From a bacterium (GTDB taxonomy: Bacteria; Desulfobacterota; Binatia; HRBIN30; CADEER01): a stretch of DNA of 64,000 nt. Below the pieces are notes generated by a model. That model did no database searches and was not told the origin of the DNA. It worked only from the letters and a program-made list of their open reading frames with translations. The position numbers were made by a program, and so were the translations under genes. How positions within the stretch are numbered: position 1 is the stretch's first letter; the number at the start of each line of letters is the position of its first letter. Location: contig JAHBUY010000004.1 of NCBI GenBank assembly GCA_019637795.1, forward strand, positions 62,001 through 126,000, in the 5' to 3' direction. This document shows positions 25,849 through 34,696 of the stretch, piece by piece.

Positions 25849-27180
25849 ATGGGTAACGTGCGCTTGACCGCATTCGCGCTGCTGCTGGCGGGGCTGCTGG
25901 CCCCGGCGACCAGTGGCCGGGCCGCCGCCGCCGAGGCGGCCGATCTGAAACCCGGCGTCGTGCTCGGGCCGGACAATTGGCAGGCGGCGAAGGACCTCTT
26001 GCCGCCGCCGATCCTGAAGCACTACGAGAGCGGCGAGTACAAGAACGTCATCGTCGACTATCCGGTCGGCTCGGCGCGCTGGGAGGCGCCGTGGAAGGCG
26101 GCGACCGAGAAGAACGCCGGTCAGCTCGACGTCGACGACGTCGGCACCGTCATCCTCAAGGGCAGCGGCCAGCAGCCCGACTACCTGTACGGCATCCCCT
26201 TCCCCACCATCGATCCCAACGACCCCAAGGCGGCGGTGAAGATCGTCTGGAACCAGTTCCTCGCCTACTGGGCGGGCGGCAGCTCCTTCAACGTCACGCG
26301 CGTGACCATGCTGCAGCCGAAGGGCATCGACCGCGACATCCACGCCGACGGCTACTTCAACTTCTGGGACGGCCAGGACGAGAAGTACCGCAAGCCCAAT
26401 CCCAACAACCTGCAGAGCCAGTTCCTCGGCGTCACCACCTATCCGACCGACCTGCAGGGCACGGCCTCGCTGTCCTGGCGCTACCGCGACGCGAACAAGC
26501 GCGACTCGGTGTGGGCCTTCGTGCCGGCGCTGCGGCGGGTGCGCGCGGTCAGCCCGGCGAACCGCTCCGACGGCTACCTCGGCTCCGACATCAGCGGCGA
26601 CGACGGCTTCTTCTTCGACGGCAAGCCGGAGGACTTCGACTGGAAGCTGATCGGCAAGCGCGACGCCCTGCGCATCGTCGACCCCAACAACGTCAAGGGC
26701 GACCTCAAGATTCCGCCGGCCCCCGGCGGCGGCTTCGAGGTCCTCACCTCGGACAACAAGCCGATGGCGGGCTTCGAGGATCCGAGCTGGAGCGGCGTCT
26801 CCTGGGCGCCGATCGCCGCCGGGCTCGCCAAGCGGCCGGTGTGGGTGGTCGAGGGGACGCCGAAGGACCGCTACTACCTCTACGGCAAGATCGAGCTGTG
26901 GATCGACGCCGAGACCTGGGACGGCTCGTGGAACATCAAGTACAACTGGCAGGGCGACGTGGTGCACTCCTACCAGACGATGGCGCGCGTCAATCAGGAG
27001 GCCGCCGACGGCGAGATGATGCCCGCCGCCACCCAGGTGTGGGCCTGCGCCGAGAATTTCAAGATGAACCGCGCCACCCTCGGCGGCATGCGCGCCAACC
27101 CCAAGGCGCCGTTCTATCGCCGCATGCCGATCGACCCCAACATCTTCGACTCGCAGGCCCTGGCGCGCTACGGCAAGTGA
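25849..27180 (+). CDS. DUF1329 family exported protein
   Basis: A 443-residue protein with a signal peptide (MGNVRLTAFALLLAGLLAPA, cleavage near GRAAAA) and the DUF1329 body: LKPGVVLGPDNWQAAKDLLPP, PFPTIDPNDPKAAVKIVWNQ, ALRRVRAVSPANRSDGYLGSDISGDD and IELWIDAETWDGSWNIKYNW. DUF1329 proteins have a LolA-like fold and in Pseudomonas and steroid degraders are found beside DUF1302 outer-membrane proteins and RND exporters in hydrophobic-substrate uptake loci. The protein is periplasmic or outer-membrane associated. A GTG at 25843 would add two residues. It is co-directional with the cyclase gene 23 bp downstream. Confidence 0.9.
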   Translation: MGNVRLTAFALLLAGLLAPATSGRAAAAEAADLKPGVVLGPDNWQAAKDLLPPPILKHYESGEYKNVIVDYPVGSARWEAPWKAATEKNAGQLDVDDVGTVILKGSGQQPDYLYGIPFPTIDPNDPKAAVKIVWNQFLAYWAGGSSFNVTRVTMLQPKGIDRDIHADGYFNFWDGQDEKYRKPNPNNLQSQFLGVTTYPTDLQGTASLSWRYRDANKRDSVWAFVPALRRVRAVSPANRSDGYLGSDISGDDGFFFDGKPEDFDWKLIGKRDALRIVDPNNVKGDLKIPPAPGGGFEVLTSDNKPMAGFEDPSWSGVSWAPIAAGLAKRPVWVVEGTPKDRYYLYGKIELWIDAETWDGSWNIKYNWQGDVVHSYQTMARVNQEAADGEMMPAATQVWACAENFKMNRATLGGMRANPKAPFYRRMPIDPNIFDSQALARYGK

Positions 27181-27202
27181 CGCCGCTCGCAGCGAGGAAT
27201 CC

Positions 27203-28126
27203 ATGGACGCCGTGCGCGCGCTCGCCAAGCAACTGTCCAACTGGGGGCGTTGGGGTGCCGACGACGAGCGCGGCACGCTCAACTTCATCACGCCCGAGGT
27301 CGTGAAGCGCGCCGCCGGCCTGGTGCGGCGCGGCCAGGTGTTCAGCCTCGGGCTCAGCTTCGGCGCCGAGGGACCGCAGATCGGCCAGGGCGGGCGGGTG
27401 AATCCGCTGCACCTGATGACGGCGGTCGACCAGAAGCTGCCCGGCGACTACCCCGACGGCTTCCGCTACGCCGACGACGTGATGGTCCTGCCGCTGCAGT
27501 GCGCGACGCAGTGGGACAGTCTGGCGCACGTGCACTACGACGGCCAGCTCTACAACGGCCACGCGGTGGCGACGACCTCGTCGGCCGGCGCCGCGCGGTG
27601 CGGCATCGACAAGGTCGGTCCCGGCGTGGTGTCGCGCGGCGTGCTGCTCGACATCGCCCGCCTGAAGGGCGTGCCGCGGCTCGCGCCGGGCACGGCGATC
27701 ACGCCCGCCGACCTCGAGGCGGCCGAGCAGGCGCAGCAGGTGCGCGTCGAGCGCGGCGACGTCCTGCTGGTGCGCACCGGACACCTGAGCGTCTTCACCG
27801 CCGACGGCGACCGCGTCGGCTACATGCGCATGATGCCCGGCCTCGGCATGGCCTGCGCCGCCTGGCTGCACGCCCGCGAGGTCGCGGCGGTGGCGTCCGA
27901 CACCAACTCGGTCGAGGTCATCCCCTTCGAGGATCCCAAGACCCCCCTGCCCCTGCACCTGCTCGCCCTGCGCGACATGGGCCTGACGCTGGGCGAGATG
28001 TTCGCCCTCGACGGCCTGGCGGAGGATTGCGCCGCCGACGGCGTCTGGGAGTTCCTCTTCACCGCCCCGCCGCTGCGCATCAGCGGCGGCATCGGCTCGC
28101 CGCTCAATCCGCTGGCGGTGAAGTGA
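27203..28126 (+). CDS. Cyclase family (kynurenine formamidase-like) hydrolase
   Basis: A 307-residue member of the cyclase family: start NWGRWGADDERGTLNFITPE, metal-site region ATQWDSLAHVHYDGQLYNG, then RGVLLDIARLKG, ITPADLEAAEQAQ, VLLVRTGHL and the conserved LHLLALRDMGLTLGEMF. The classical HxGTHxDxPxH metal motif is replaced by TQWDSLAHVHYDG, a known variant of the larger subgroup; metal dependence is likely to be kept. Substrates of relatives are cyclic amides or lactones. It follows DUF1329 closely and is probably in one unit with it, under PsrA-like site 3. Confidence 0.86.
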   Translation: MDAVRALAKQLSNWGRWGADDERGTLNFITPEVVKRAAGLVRRGQVFSLGLSFGAEGPQIGQGGRVNPLHLMTAVDQKLPGDYPDGFRYADDVMVLPLQCATQWDSLAHVHYDGQLYNGHAVATTSSAGAARCGIDKVGPGVVSRGVLLDIARLKGVPRLAPGTAITPADLEAAEQAQQVRVERGDVLLVRTGHLSVFTADGDRVGYMRMMPGLGMACAAWLHAREVAAVASDTNSVEVIPFEDPKTPLPLHLLALRDMGLTLGEMFALDGLAEDCAADGVWEFLFTAPPLRISGGIGSPLNPLAVK

Positions 28127-28129
28127 GGC

Positions 28130-28239
28130 CACGGATGGTCACAGATGGCCACGGGTGAACACGGATCTTCCCCCATCGCCCCTCAGCGGGGCCGGGGCGG
28201 GGATCCGTGTTCACCCGTGGCCATCTGTGTTCATCCGTG
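28130..28239. repeat. Inverted repeat A (ACGGATG / CAGATGGCCACGGGTGAACA words)
   Basis: A left arm of 38 bp (28130-28167) and a right arm of 38 bp (28202-28239) match as reverse complements at 36 of 38 bases, around a 34-bp GC-rich loop. The arms are built from short words such as ATGGCCAC and GAACACGGAT. The right arm runs into the end of the convergent tetR gene and supplies its last codons and stop. Repeat B (34697-34771) uses the same words. A transcribed hairpin this long should fold very stably. Confidence 0.85.
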
Positions 28240-28857
28240 TCTCAGGATGGAGCGCTCCACCAACGCCCGCATGCGCGCGACCACCTGATCGCGCGACGAC
28301 TTCATCCCGCCCGCCACCCAGTCGGCCAGCAGCACCTGATCGAGGGCGCTGAACACCTTGGCGAGGAAGGCCGGGTCCTCGTCGACGAAGACGCCCGCCG
28401 CGACGCCGCGGCGCATCAACTCGGCCTGCAGGGCGTGGATCTCGCGCCACAACTGGACCTGCGCCTCGCCGCTCATCGAGGGGCCGAGCACCCACGAGGT
28501 GCCGAGCCGCAGGTGCATGCGCAGGAAGTGCGGATGGGCGAGGAAGTAGTCGATGTACGCCTCGCTCAGGCGCGCCAGCGCGCCGCCCGGATCGCCGTCC
28601 GCCTGCGTGCTGGCGCGCGCCACCTCGAGCAGGTCGGCGCCGCGGGTGTCGAGGATGGCGCGGAAGAGATCGTCCTTGCTGGCGAAGATGGCGTAGATGG
28701 TTCCCATCGACACCTCGGCCAGCTTCGAGATGTCCTGCAACTTCGCGTTCTCGAAGCCGTGCTCGGCGAACACCCGCTCGGCCGCCTCGAGGATGTGCTG
28801 GCGGTAGACGTCGTTGCGCGCCTGCCGCGCCTTGTCCTGCAGTCTCCCGCCCGCCAC
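28231..28857 (-). CDS. TetR family transcriptional regulator
   Basis: A 208-residue TetR regulator with the helix-turn-helix in the first 60 residues: ILEAAERVFAEHGFENAKLQDISKLAEVSMGTIYAIFASKDDLF. The remainder is an all-helical ligand domain with an acyl- or aromatic-type pocket, not recognisable further. It is divergent from the luciferase-like oxidoreductase gene (124-bp shared region), which it probably represses. Its last codons (HG and the stop) lie within inverted repeat A. The three PsrA-like palindromes lie far from this gene, and the sequence does not identify it as PsrA. Confidence 0.9.
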   Translation of the reverse strand: MAGGRLQDKARQARNDVYRQHILEAAERVFAEHGFENAKLQDISKLAEVSMGTIYAIFASKDDLFRAILDTRGADLLEVARASTQADGDPGGALARLSEAYIDYFLAHPHFLRMHLRLGTSWVLGPSMSGEAQVQLWREIHALQAELMRRGVAAGVFVDEDPAFLAKVFSALDQVLLADWVAGGMKSSRDQVVARMRALVERSILRHG

Positions 28858-28981
28858 GCGCGAACCCTAGCAACAGAGAATTCAATTGACAATTCAAAAG
28901 TTCGAATGCTAGTTCGATCTCTCGCAATCAGCACTGCGCGGCCGTTCCACCGCGGTCGCCACCATTCGGGAGGGCACCGCC
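28858..28981. promoter_or_regulatory. AT-rich divergent promoter between tetR and the luciferase-like gene
   Basis: An AT-rich stretch unlike the rest of the window. It has a TTGACA hexamer (28886-28891) on the plus strand, a GAATT(N8)AATTC inverted repeat (28878-28895) and a direct repeat AGTTCGA at 28899-28905 and 28911-28917. These are good candidates for a sigma-70-like -35 element and for a TetR operator, but the -10 element is not clear. Expression of the catabolic string probably starts here. Confidence 0.5.
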
Positions 28982-30103
28982 ATGGAGTTCGGCATTTTCT
29001 CGCAGATGCACACCCCGCACGACGACACCGAGCAGTCGCGCTTCCGGCGCGAGGTCGAGGTCGCCGAGGCCGTCGATGCGGTCGGCTTCAAGTACGACTG
29101 GTCGCCCGAGCACCACTTCCTCAAGAACTACTCGCACCAGCCGGCGCCCGAGGTGTTCCTCACCTGGGTGGCGGCGCGCACCAGGCAGATCCACGTCGGC
29201 ACCGCGATCACCAACATCACCGCCAAGGTGAACCACCCGGCGCGCGTCGCCGAGCGCATCGCGACGCTCGACCATCTCTCCGAGGGCCGGGTCGAGTTCG
29301 GCACCGGGCGCGGCTCGTCGTCGGCCGAGTGGGCCGGCTTCGACATCCCCAGCGCCGCCGAGACCAAGCCGATGTGGCGCGAGTCGCTGGAGGAGATCCC
29401 GCGCATGTGGCGCGACGAGCCCTACGAGTTCGAGGGCCGGTACTTCCGCATGCCGAAGCGCGACGTGCTGCCGAAGCCCTACTCGAAGCCGAACCCCCCG
29501 TTCTGGCTCGCCTGCTCGAGCCCGCCGACCTTCGCCGAAGCCGGCGAGCTCGGCCTCGGCGCCCTCTGCTTCACCTTCGGCACGCCGGAACAGATCGCGC
29601 CCCTGGTCAAGGCCTACAAGGACGGCATCAAGCGTTGCACCAAGCCGATCGGCGGCTTCATCAACGACAACATCGCCGTCACCACCAACATGTTCTGCCT
29701 GCCCGACGGCGACGAGGCGCGCCGCCTCTACTGCGGCGCCCGCACCGAGTACTTCTCGCAGCTCTTCTTCAGTTGGCTCGACTCGATCCCGCGCCCGCCG
29801 CAGTTCCCGAAGGAAGGCCCGGTGCCGCCGCTGCCGGCACCCACGGTGCCGGAGCTGAAGGCCGGCCTCGCCGTCGGCGGCCGCCAGATCGGCTCGCCGG
29901 AGGAGATCATCCCGGTGATCAAGATGTACGAGGCCATCGGCGTCGACCAGCTCATCTACTCGCCGCTCACCATGACGCTCGACCAGAAGCACGTCCTGCG
30001 CTCGATCGAGGCCTTCGGCACGCAGGTGCTGCCGCACTTCGACAAGGATCCGGTGCACAGCACGACGCGGATGCGGGAGGCGGCGGCGCGCCAGGCGGCC
30101 TGA
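28982..30103 (+). CDS. LLM class flavin-dependent oxidoreductase
   Basis: A 373-residue bacterial-luciferase-fold enzyme: MEFGIFSQMHTP, FKYDWSPEHHFL, VAARTRQIHVGTAITNI, the cofactor region EGRVEFGTGRGSSS, and EEIPRMWRDEPYEFEGRYF. Such enzymes use reduced FMN (or F420) and oxygen to oxidise, cleave or Baeyer-Villiger-type monooxygenate their substrate; a flavin reductase must come from elsewhere. It is the first gene after the divergent promoter. A close paralogue lies at 55358-56476, with blocks such as SETKPMWRESLE and HPARVAE nearly identical, and the shared residues run through the whole length. Confidence 0.9.
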   Translation: MEFGIFSQMHTPHDDTEQSRFRREVEVAEAVDAVGFKYDWSPEHHFLKNYSHQPAPEVFLTWVAARTRQIHVGTAITNITAKVNHPARVAERIATLDHLSEGRVEFGTGRGSSSAEWAGFDIPSAAETKPMWRESLEEIPRMWRDEPYEFEGRYFRMPKRDVLPKPYSKPNPPFWLACSSPPTFAEAGELGLGALCFTFGTPEQIAPLVKAYKDGIKRCTKPIGGFINDNIAVTTNMFCLPDGDEARRLYCGARTEYFSQLFFSWLDSIPRPPQFPKEGPVPPLPAPTVPELKAGLAVGGRQIGSPEEIIPVIKMYEAIGVDQLIYSPLTMTLDQKHVLRSIEAFGTQVLPHFDKDPVHSTTRMREAAARQAA

Positions 30104-30125
30104 GCGGAGAGGCGGTCACGCTGTC

Positions 30126-30248
30126 GAGCCGTTGGCCGTTGGCAGCCGGCGCTCCGGTGCGAGCCCGAGTCCCGACCCCCGACAGGCAACAGCCCAACTC
30201 CGTGATGACCTAGCCGCGTGGCTGCCCGACGGCCCAACAGCCTGGCTC
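30126..30248. repeat. Imperfect inverted repeat between LLM and aldehyde dehydrogenase genes
   Basis: GAGCCGTTGGCCGTTGGCAGCC (30126-30147) is an imperfect reverse complement of GGCTGCCCGACGGCCCAACAGCC (30220-30242) with GGCTC following (30244-30248). The arms lie in the 152-bp gap before the aldehyde dehydrogenase start at 30256. A few mismatches and one-base shifts are needed for pairing. It belongs to neither repeat word family of the neighbouring gaps. Confidence 0.55.
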
Positions 30249-30255
30249 CGAACTG

Positions 30256-31707
30256 ATGCACACCATCGACAAGGTTCTGATCGGCGGCACCTGGGAACCC
30301 GCCGAAGCGGGAACGTACCCCATCGTCAATCCCGCGACCGAGGAGATCGCCGGCGCCGCGCCGCAGGCGTCGATCGAGCAGGTGCGGCGGGCGGCGCGGG
30401 CGGCGCGCGAGGCGTTCGAGCGCGGGCCGTGGCCGCGCCTGAGCGGCGCCGAGCGCGGCGCCCTGTTGCGCCGGGCGGCGGAGCTGTTCGAGCGCGAGAA
30501 GGCGTCGCTCGTCGACCTGACGATGGCGGAGACCGGCGCCCTGCGCCCGGTCGCCGAGGCGCAGCAGGTCGGCGCCGTCGGCGCGCGCCTGGCGAAGTAC
30601 GCGGCGCTGGCCAGCCTGCCGCCGGAGGAGCCGCTGCTGCCGATCCCGACCCGCCAGGGGCCGGGCGTCGGCAACGGCATGGCGGTGCGCGAGCCGATCG
30701 GCGTCGTCGCCTGCATCACCCCCTACAACTTCCCGATGACCAACTGCGCCGGCAAGGTCGGGCCGGCGCTCGCCTGCGGCAACACCGTCGTCGTCAAGCC
30801 GGCGCCGGTCGACCCGCTCGCCGTCGCCGAGCTCTGCCGCATGATCGACTCGGTGCTGCCCCCGGGCGTCGTCAACTTCGTCTGCGGTTCGGCGCCCGAG
30901 ATCGGCGCCACCCTCTGCGAATCGCCCGACGTCGACATGATCTCCTTCACCGGCAGCACCGCCGTCGGCTGCCAGATCCAAGCGGCGGCCGCGAAGCGGA
31001 TGCAGCGCACCCTGCTCGAGCTCGGCGGCAAGTCGCCGAACATCATCTTCGCCGACGCCGACCGGCAGAAGGCGCTCGCCAGCGCCATGAGCGTGTGGAC
31101 CTTCCACACCGGCCAGATCTGCATCGCCGGCACCCGACTGCTGATCGAGGAATCGATCTACGACGAGCTCACCGCCCAACTCGCCGCCGCCGCGCCGCGG
31201 CTGACGATCGGCCCGCCGACCGCAGCCGGCGTCGTCGTCGGCCCCCTGGTCTCCGCCGGCCAGCGGGAGCGCGTCGAGCAGTACGTCGCCAAGGGCCTCG
31301 AGGAGGGGGCCACCCTCGCCTGCGGCGGCCGCCGGCCGCCGCACCTCGCCACCGGCTACTACTACGAGCCGACCCTGTTCACCGGCGTCACCAACCACAT
31401 GACCATCGCCCGCGAGGAGATCTTCGGCCCGGTGCTCGCCGCCATTCCCTTCCGCGACGAGGCGGAGGCGATCGCCATCGCCAACGACTCCGACTTCGGC
31501 CTCTACGGCTACGTGTGGAGCGGCGACCTCGCCCGCGGCCTGCGCGTCGCCCGGGCCCTGCGCACCGGCACGGTGCAGATCAACGGCGCCCCGGTGAACG
31601 GCGACGCCCCCTTCGGCGGCTACAAGCTCAGCGGCATCGGCCGCGATGGCGGCACCTACGCGCTGCACGCGTACAGCGAGCTGAAGTACATCGGATGGGT
31701 ATCGTGA
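30256..31707 (+). CDS. Aldehyde dehydrogenase family protein
   Basis: A 483-residue NAD(P)-dependent aldehyde dehydrogenase. Key elements: ITPYNFPMTNC with the catalytic-region Asn, FTGSTAVG cofactor loop, general base Glu255 in LLELGGKSP, nucleophile Cys289 in HTGQICIAG, and EEIFGPVLAA. The product would be a carboxylic acid. Upstream and downstream genes form one plausible pathway with LLM oxidation and Zn-ADH. The family assignment is firm; the substrate is unknown. Confidence 0.93.
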   Translation: MHTIDKVLIGGTWEPAEAGTYPIVNPATEEIAGAAPQASIEQVRRAARAAREAFERGPWPRLSGAERGALLRRAAELFEREKASLVDLTMAETGALRPVAEAQQVGAVGARLAKYAALASLPPEEPLLPIPTRQGPGVGNGMAVREPIGVVACITPYNFPMTNCAGKVGPALACGNTVVVKPAPVDPLAVAELCRMIDSVLPPGVVNFVCGSAPEIGATLCESPDVDMISFTGSTAVGCQIQAAAAKRMQRTLLELGGKSPNIIFADADRQKALASAMSVWTFHTGQICIAGTRLLIEESIYDELTAQLAAAAPRLTIGPPTAAGVVVGPLVSAGQRERVEQYVAKGLEEGATLACGGRRPPHLATGYYYEPTLFTGVTNHMTIAREEIFGPVLAAIPFRDEAEAIAIANDSDFGLYGYVWSGDLARGLRVARALRTGTVQINGAPVNGDAPFGGYKLSGIGRDGGTYALHAYSELKYIGWVS

Positions 31708-31718
31708 AGAAGCATCTC

Positions 31719-31787
31719 GCCGCCGAGACGCAGCGACGCGGAGGCGGCCTGTTGAGGCGAAGCGTCCGCGTCTCTGCGTCGCGGCGG
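31719..31787. repeat. Inverted repeat C (GAGACGCAG/GACGCGGAG words)
   Basis: Arm 31719-31745 (containing CGCCGAGACGCAGCGACGCGG) pairs imperfectly with arm 31762-31787 (containing CCGCGTCTCTGCGTCGCGGCGG), with a loop of about 16 bp. It lies between the aldehyde dehydrogenase stop (31707) and the amidohydrolase start (31801). The same word family occurs in repeat D at 33518. Confidence 0.7.
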
Positions 31788-31800
31788 TGAAGGGATTTCC

Positions 31801-33510
31801 ATGAGTTTCGACACCATCATCAAGGGCGGACAGGTGGTCGACGGCTCGGGGTTGCCGATGCGCATCGCCGACGTCGGCATCAGGGACGGGATCATCACCG
31901 ACGTCGGGCACCTCGACGGCGCCAGGCAGGTGATCGACGCCGATGGACTGACGGTGATCCCCGGCATCGTCGACGCGCACACGCACTACGACCCGCAGCT
32001 CTCGTTCGAGCCGTTCGCCACGTCGTCGTGTTTCCACGGCGTCACCTCGGTGGTCGCCGGCAACTGCGGCTATTCGATCGCGCCCTGCCGTCCGGCGGAC
32101 CATCCCTACCTGACGGCGCTCTTCGCCAAGGTCGAGGGCATGACGCCGAGCGTGCTCGAGCAGGGGCTGCCCTGGGACTGGGAGAGCTTCCCCTCCTTCC
32201 TCGACGCCCTCGACACGCGCCTCGGGATCAACATGGCGTGCTACGTCGGCCACTCGGCGCTGCGCCGCTACGTCATGGGCGAGGCCGCCTGCGAGCGCGC
32301 CGCCAGCGCCGACGAGCTGGCGCGCATGCAGGCGCTGGTGCGCGAGGCGATGCACGCCGGCGCCGCCGGCTTCTCGACCTCCCTCTCGCCCACCCACGTC
32401 GACCAGTTCGACCAACCGGTGCCGTCGCGCCGCGCCGCCTACGAGGAGGTGCGGGCGCTGGTCGAAGCCACCGGCGAGGGCGGCGCCGGCAGCATCTGCT
32501 TCCTGCCCGGCAGCGCGGCGCGCGGCCTCGACGAGACCGACCGCGCCCGCCTGATCGAGCTGGCGCGGCGCAGCGGCCTGCCGATCGTCGTCCAGGGCAT
32601 CACCAAGCGGGTCGGCAATCCCGCGCAGTGGGCCGACTCCGTCGCCTTCCTCGACCAGGCGCGCCGCCAGGGCGCGGCGATCTTCTCGGTGCTGCGCACG
32701 CAGCCGTTCATGCGGCCCTTCAACTGGCAGCGCGGCACCAGCCTGTACGACGGCGTGTTCGAGTGGCGCGATCTCTCGGCGCTGCCGCCGGCCGAGCGCC
32801 TGGCCCGCCTGCGCGATCCGCAGCGACGTCCCGCCCTGCGCGACGCGTTCGACCACCCCAACACCGACGGCAGCAAGGGCTCCACCCTGCCGCCGCCGCC
32901 GCTGGCCAACGTGTACGTCGATGTCAGCCGCGCCGACCCCGCCGCCGTCGGCAAGAGCCTGCCGCAACTGGCGGCGGAGCGCGGCACGCACCCCGCCGAC
33001 GTCATGGCCGACCTCGCGATCGCCGATGACCTCGAGACGCAGTTCCTCTGGAACAGCGAGAACGACGCCTGGGCGGCGGCGAATGCCGAGGCGCAGCGCA
33101 ACCCGCACATGATCATCGGCACCGGCGACGGCGGCGCCCATGCCGACCGCGACGACGGCGCCGAGTGGTCGACCTACTACATCCAGTCGTGGCTGCTGGG
33201 GCGCGGCATCACCACCCTCGAAGAGGGCGTGCGTCGCATCACCCATCTGCCGGCGATGATCTGCGGCATCAAGAACCGCGGCCTGATCGCGCGCGGCTAC
33301 GCCGCCGACCTGGTGCTCTTCGACCCCGCCCGCCTGCGTCTCGGCACCAAGCGCCTGGTCGCCGACCTCCCCGGCGGCGAGGCGCGCTGGCAGGTGAAGC
33401 CCGAGGGCATCGAGCGCGTTCTGGTCAACGGCCACGTCATCGTGGAGCGCGGCGAGCTCACCGATTCGAGACCGGGACGCGTGCTGCGCGTCGGCAATCC
33501 GAAAGCATGA
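31801..33510 (+). CDS. N-acyl-D-amino-acid deacylase-type amidohydrolase
   Basis: A 569-residue amidohydrolase-superfamily protein: FDTIIKGGQVVDGSGLPM, metal-binding VDAHTHYDPQLSFEP, GVTSVVAGNCGYSIAPCRP, and near the C-terminus IGTGDGGAHADRDDG, THLPAMICGIKNRG and ADLVLFDPARL. The layout matches the D-aminoacylase/amidohydrolase-3 group. It may open an amide or cyclic ring in a catabolic pathway rather than act on D-amino acids. Flanked by inverted repeats C and D. Start ATG at 31801. Confidence 0.88.
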   Translation: MSFDTIIKGGQVVDGSGLPMRIADVGIRDGIITDVGHLDGARQVIDADGLTVIPGIVDAHTHYDPQLSFEPFATSSCFHGVTSVVAGNCGYSIAPCRPADHPYLTALFAKVEGMTPSVLEQGLPWDWESFPSFLDALDTRLGINMACYVGHSALRRYVMGEAACERAASADELARMQALVREAMHAGAAGFSTSLSPTHVDQFDQPVPSRRAAYEEVRALVEATGEGGAGSICFLPGSAARGLDETDRARLIELARRSGLPIVVQGITKRVGNPAQWADSVAFLDQARRQGAAIFSVLRTQPFMRPFNWQRGTSLYDGVFEWRDLSALPPAERLARLRDPQRRPALRDAFDHPNTDGSKGSTLPPPPLANVYVDVSRADPAAVGKSLPQLAAERGTHPADVMADLAIADDLETQFLWNSENDAWAAANAEAQRNPHMIIGTGDGGAHADRDDGAEWSTYYIQSWLLGRGITTLEEGVRRITHLPAMICGIKNRGLIARGYAADLVLFDPARLRLGTKRLVADLPGGEARWQVKPEGIERVLVNGHVIVERGELTDSRPGRVLRVGNPKA

Positions 33511-33517
33511 GGAATCC

Positions 33518-33608
33518 TCACCGCAGAGGCGCTGAGACGCGGAGAGCTCGGCGATTGAGTGCACCCTCGATTGATGGTTTTCTCCGCGTCTCAGCGTCTC
33601 TGCGGTGA
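33518..33608. repeat. Inverted repeat D, 28-bp arms
   Basis: Left arm 33518-33545 and right arm 33581-33608 are reverse complements at 27 of 28 bases, with a 35-bp loop. The words CCGCAGAGGCGCTGAGACGCGG and their complement are related to repeat C and are of a kind seen in many bacterial intergenic regions. It fills the gap between the amidohydrolase stop (33510) and the Zn-ADH start (33619). An open frame through the repeat wrongly extends the ADH N-terminus. Confidence 0.88.
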
Positions 33609-33618
33609 AAGGATTGGC

Positions 33619-34692
33619 ATGAAGGCGGCGGTTTTCTATTCGAGCAGCAAGCCGATCGCGATCGAGCAGGTCGACGTGCGCGATCCCGGCCCGGGCGAGG
33701 TGCGCATCAAGATCATGGCGGCCGGGCTCTGCCACTCGGACCTCAGCGTCATCGACGGCACCATTCCCTACCCGGTGCCGGTGGTGCTCGGGCACGAAGG
33801 CGCCGGCGTGATCGAGGCCGTGGGCGTCGGCGTGCGCTCGGTGAAGGAGGGCGACACGGTGATCGTATCGACGCTCTCGCATTGCGGCCGCTGCGCCAAG
33901 TGCGACGCCGGACACCCCACCGAGTGCAAGAACGCCCCGAGCCCGAAGGACGCCAAGCCGTTCACCGTCGGTGGCCAGCCGGCGTTCCAGTTCGCCAACG
34001 CCTCGGTATTCGCCGAGTACACCGTGGTGCGGGAACAGGGGGCGATCCTCATCGACCCGCGGGTGCCGTTCGACCGCGCGGCGCTGATCGGCTGCGGCGT
34101 CATGACCGGCTTCGGCGCCGTGGTGAACCGCGCCCGGGTCGAGACCGGCTCGACGATGGCGGTCTTCGGCGTCGGCGGCATCGGCCTCAACTGCGTCCAG
34201 GGTGGGGTGCTGAGCGGCGCCGCCAAGATCATCGCCGTCGACGTCATGCCGCAGAAGCTCGAGTGGGCGAAGCGCTTCGGCGCCACCCACGTCGTCGACG
34301 CCTCGCAGAGCGATCCGGTCGCGGCGGTGAAGGAGCTCACCGGCGGCGGCGCCGACTACAGCTTCGAGTGCGTCGGCAACGTCGCGGTCATCAAGCAGGC
34401 GCTGGAGGCCATCGGTCCCGGCGGCTCGATGGTGATCGTCGGCGTGCCGAAGGTCGGCACGTCGTACGACTTCGTCGTCCACGCGCTCTACCAGAACAAG
34501 TCGATCCTCGGCTGCCGCTACGGCGCGGCGCGCCCGCAACGCGATTTCCCGATGCTCGCCGACCTCTACCTGAGCGGTCGCCTGAAGATCGACGAGCTCA
34601 TCACCCGCCACTATGCGCTGGACGACTTCGACCACGCGCTCGACGACCTGCGCGCCGGCCAGCTCGCGCGCGGCGTATTCTCAATGGCTTGA
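33619..34692 (+). CDS. Zinc-dependent alcohol dehydrogenase
   Basis: A 357-residue medium-chain dehydrogenase: catalytic zinc region AGLCHSDLSV and GHEGAGVIEAVG, structural zinc Cys in HCGRCAKCDAGHPTEC, Rossmann loop AVFGVGGIGLNCVQGG and cofactor region AVDVMPQKLEWAKRFGA (Asp suggests NAD). The long N-terminal form overlaps repeat D, so the ATG at 33619 (MKAAVFYSSSKP) is used. Similar enzymes oxidise alcohols to aldehydes for the adjacent aldehyde dehydrogenase. Confidence 0.92.
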   Translation: MKAAVFYSSSKPIAIEQVDVRDPGPGEVRIKIMAAGLCHSDLSVIDGTIPYPVPVVLGHEGAGVIEAVGVGVRSVKEGDTVIVSTLSHCGRCAKCDAGHPTECKNAPSPKDAKPFTVGGQPAFQFANASVFAEYTVVREQGAILIDPRVPFDRAALIGCGVMTGFGAVVNRARVETGSTMAVFGVGGIGLNCVQGGVLSGAAKIIAVDVMPQKLEWAKRFGATHVVDASQSDPVAAVKELTGGGADYSFECVGNVAVIKQALEAIGPGGSMVIVGVPKVGTSYDFVVHALYQNKSILGCRYGAARPQRDFPMLADLYLSGRLKIDELITRHYALDDFDHALDDLRAGQLARGVFSMA

Positions 34693-34696
34693 GCCC

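Noticed and set aside
28899..28917. AGTTCGA direct repeats resembling a tRNA T-arm (GTTCGAATG)
   Set aside because: No acceptor stem, anticodon stem or CCA context fits around it; it lies in a promoter region.
33559..33618. N-terminal extension of the Zn alcohol dehydrogenase
   Set aside because: The extra 20 residues are encoded by repeat D, and the family start is at the ATG at 33619.
29956..34635. Very long open frame antisense to the catabolic gene string, and others of similar size antisense to 42-45 kb, 48-53 kb and 56-60 kb
   Set aside because: These are typical of high-GC DNA read in the wrong frame: they lack domains, are dominated by Arg, Ala, Gly and Val, and cover genes with firm family matches.
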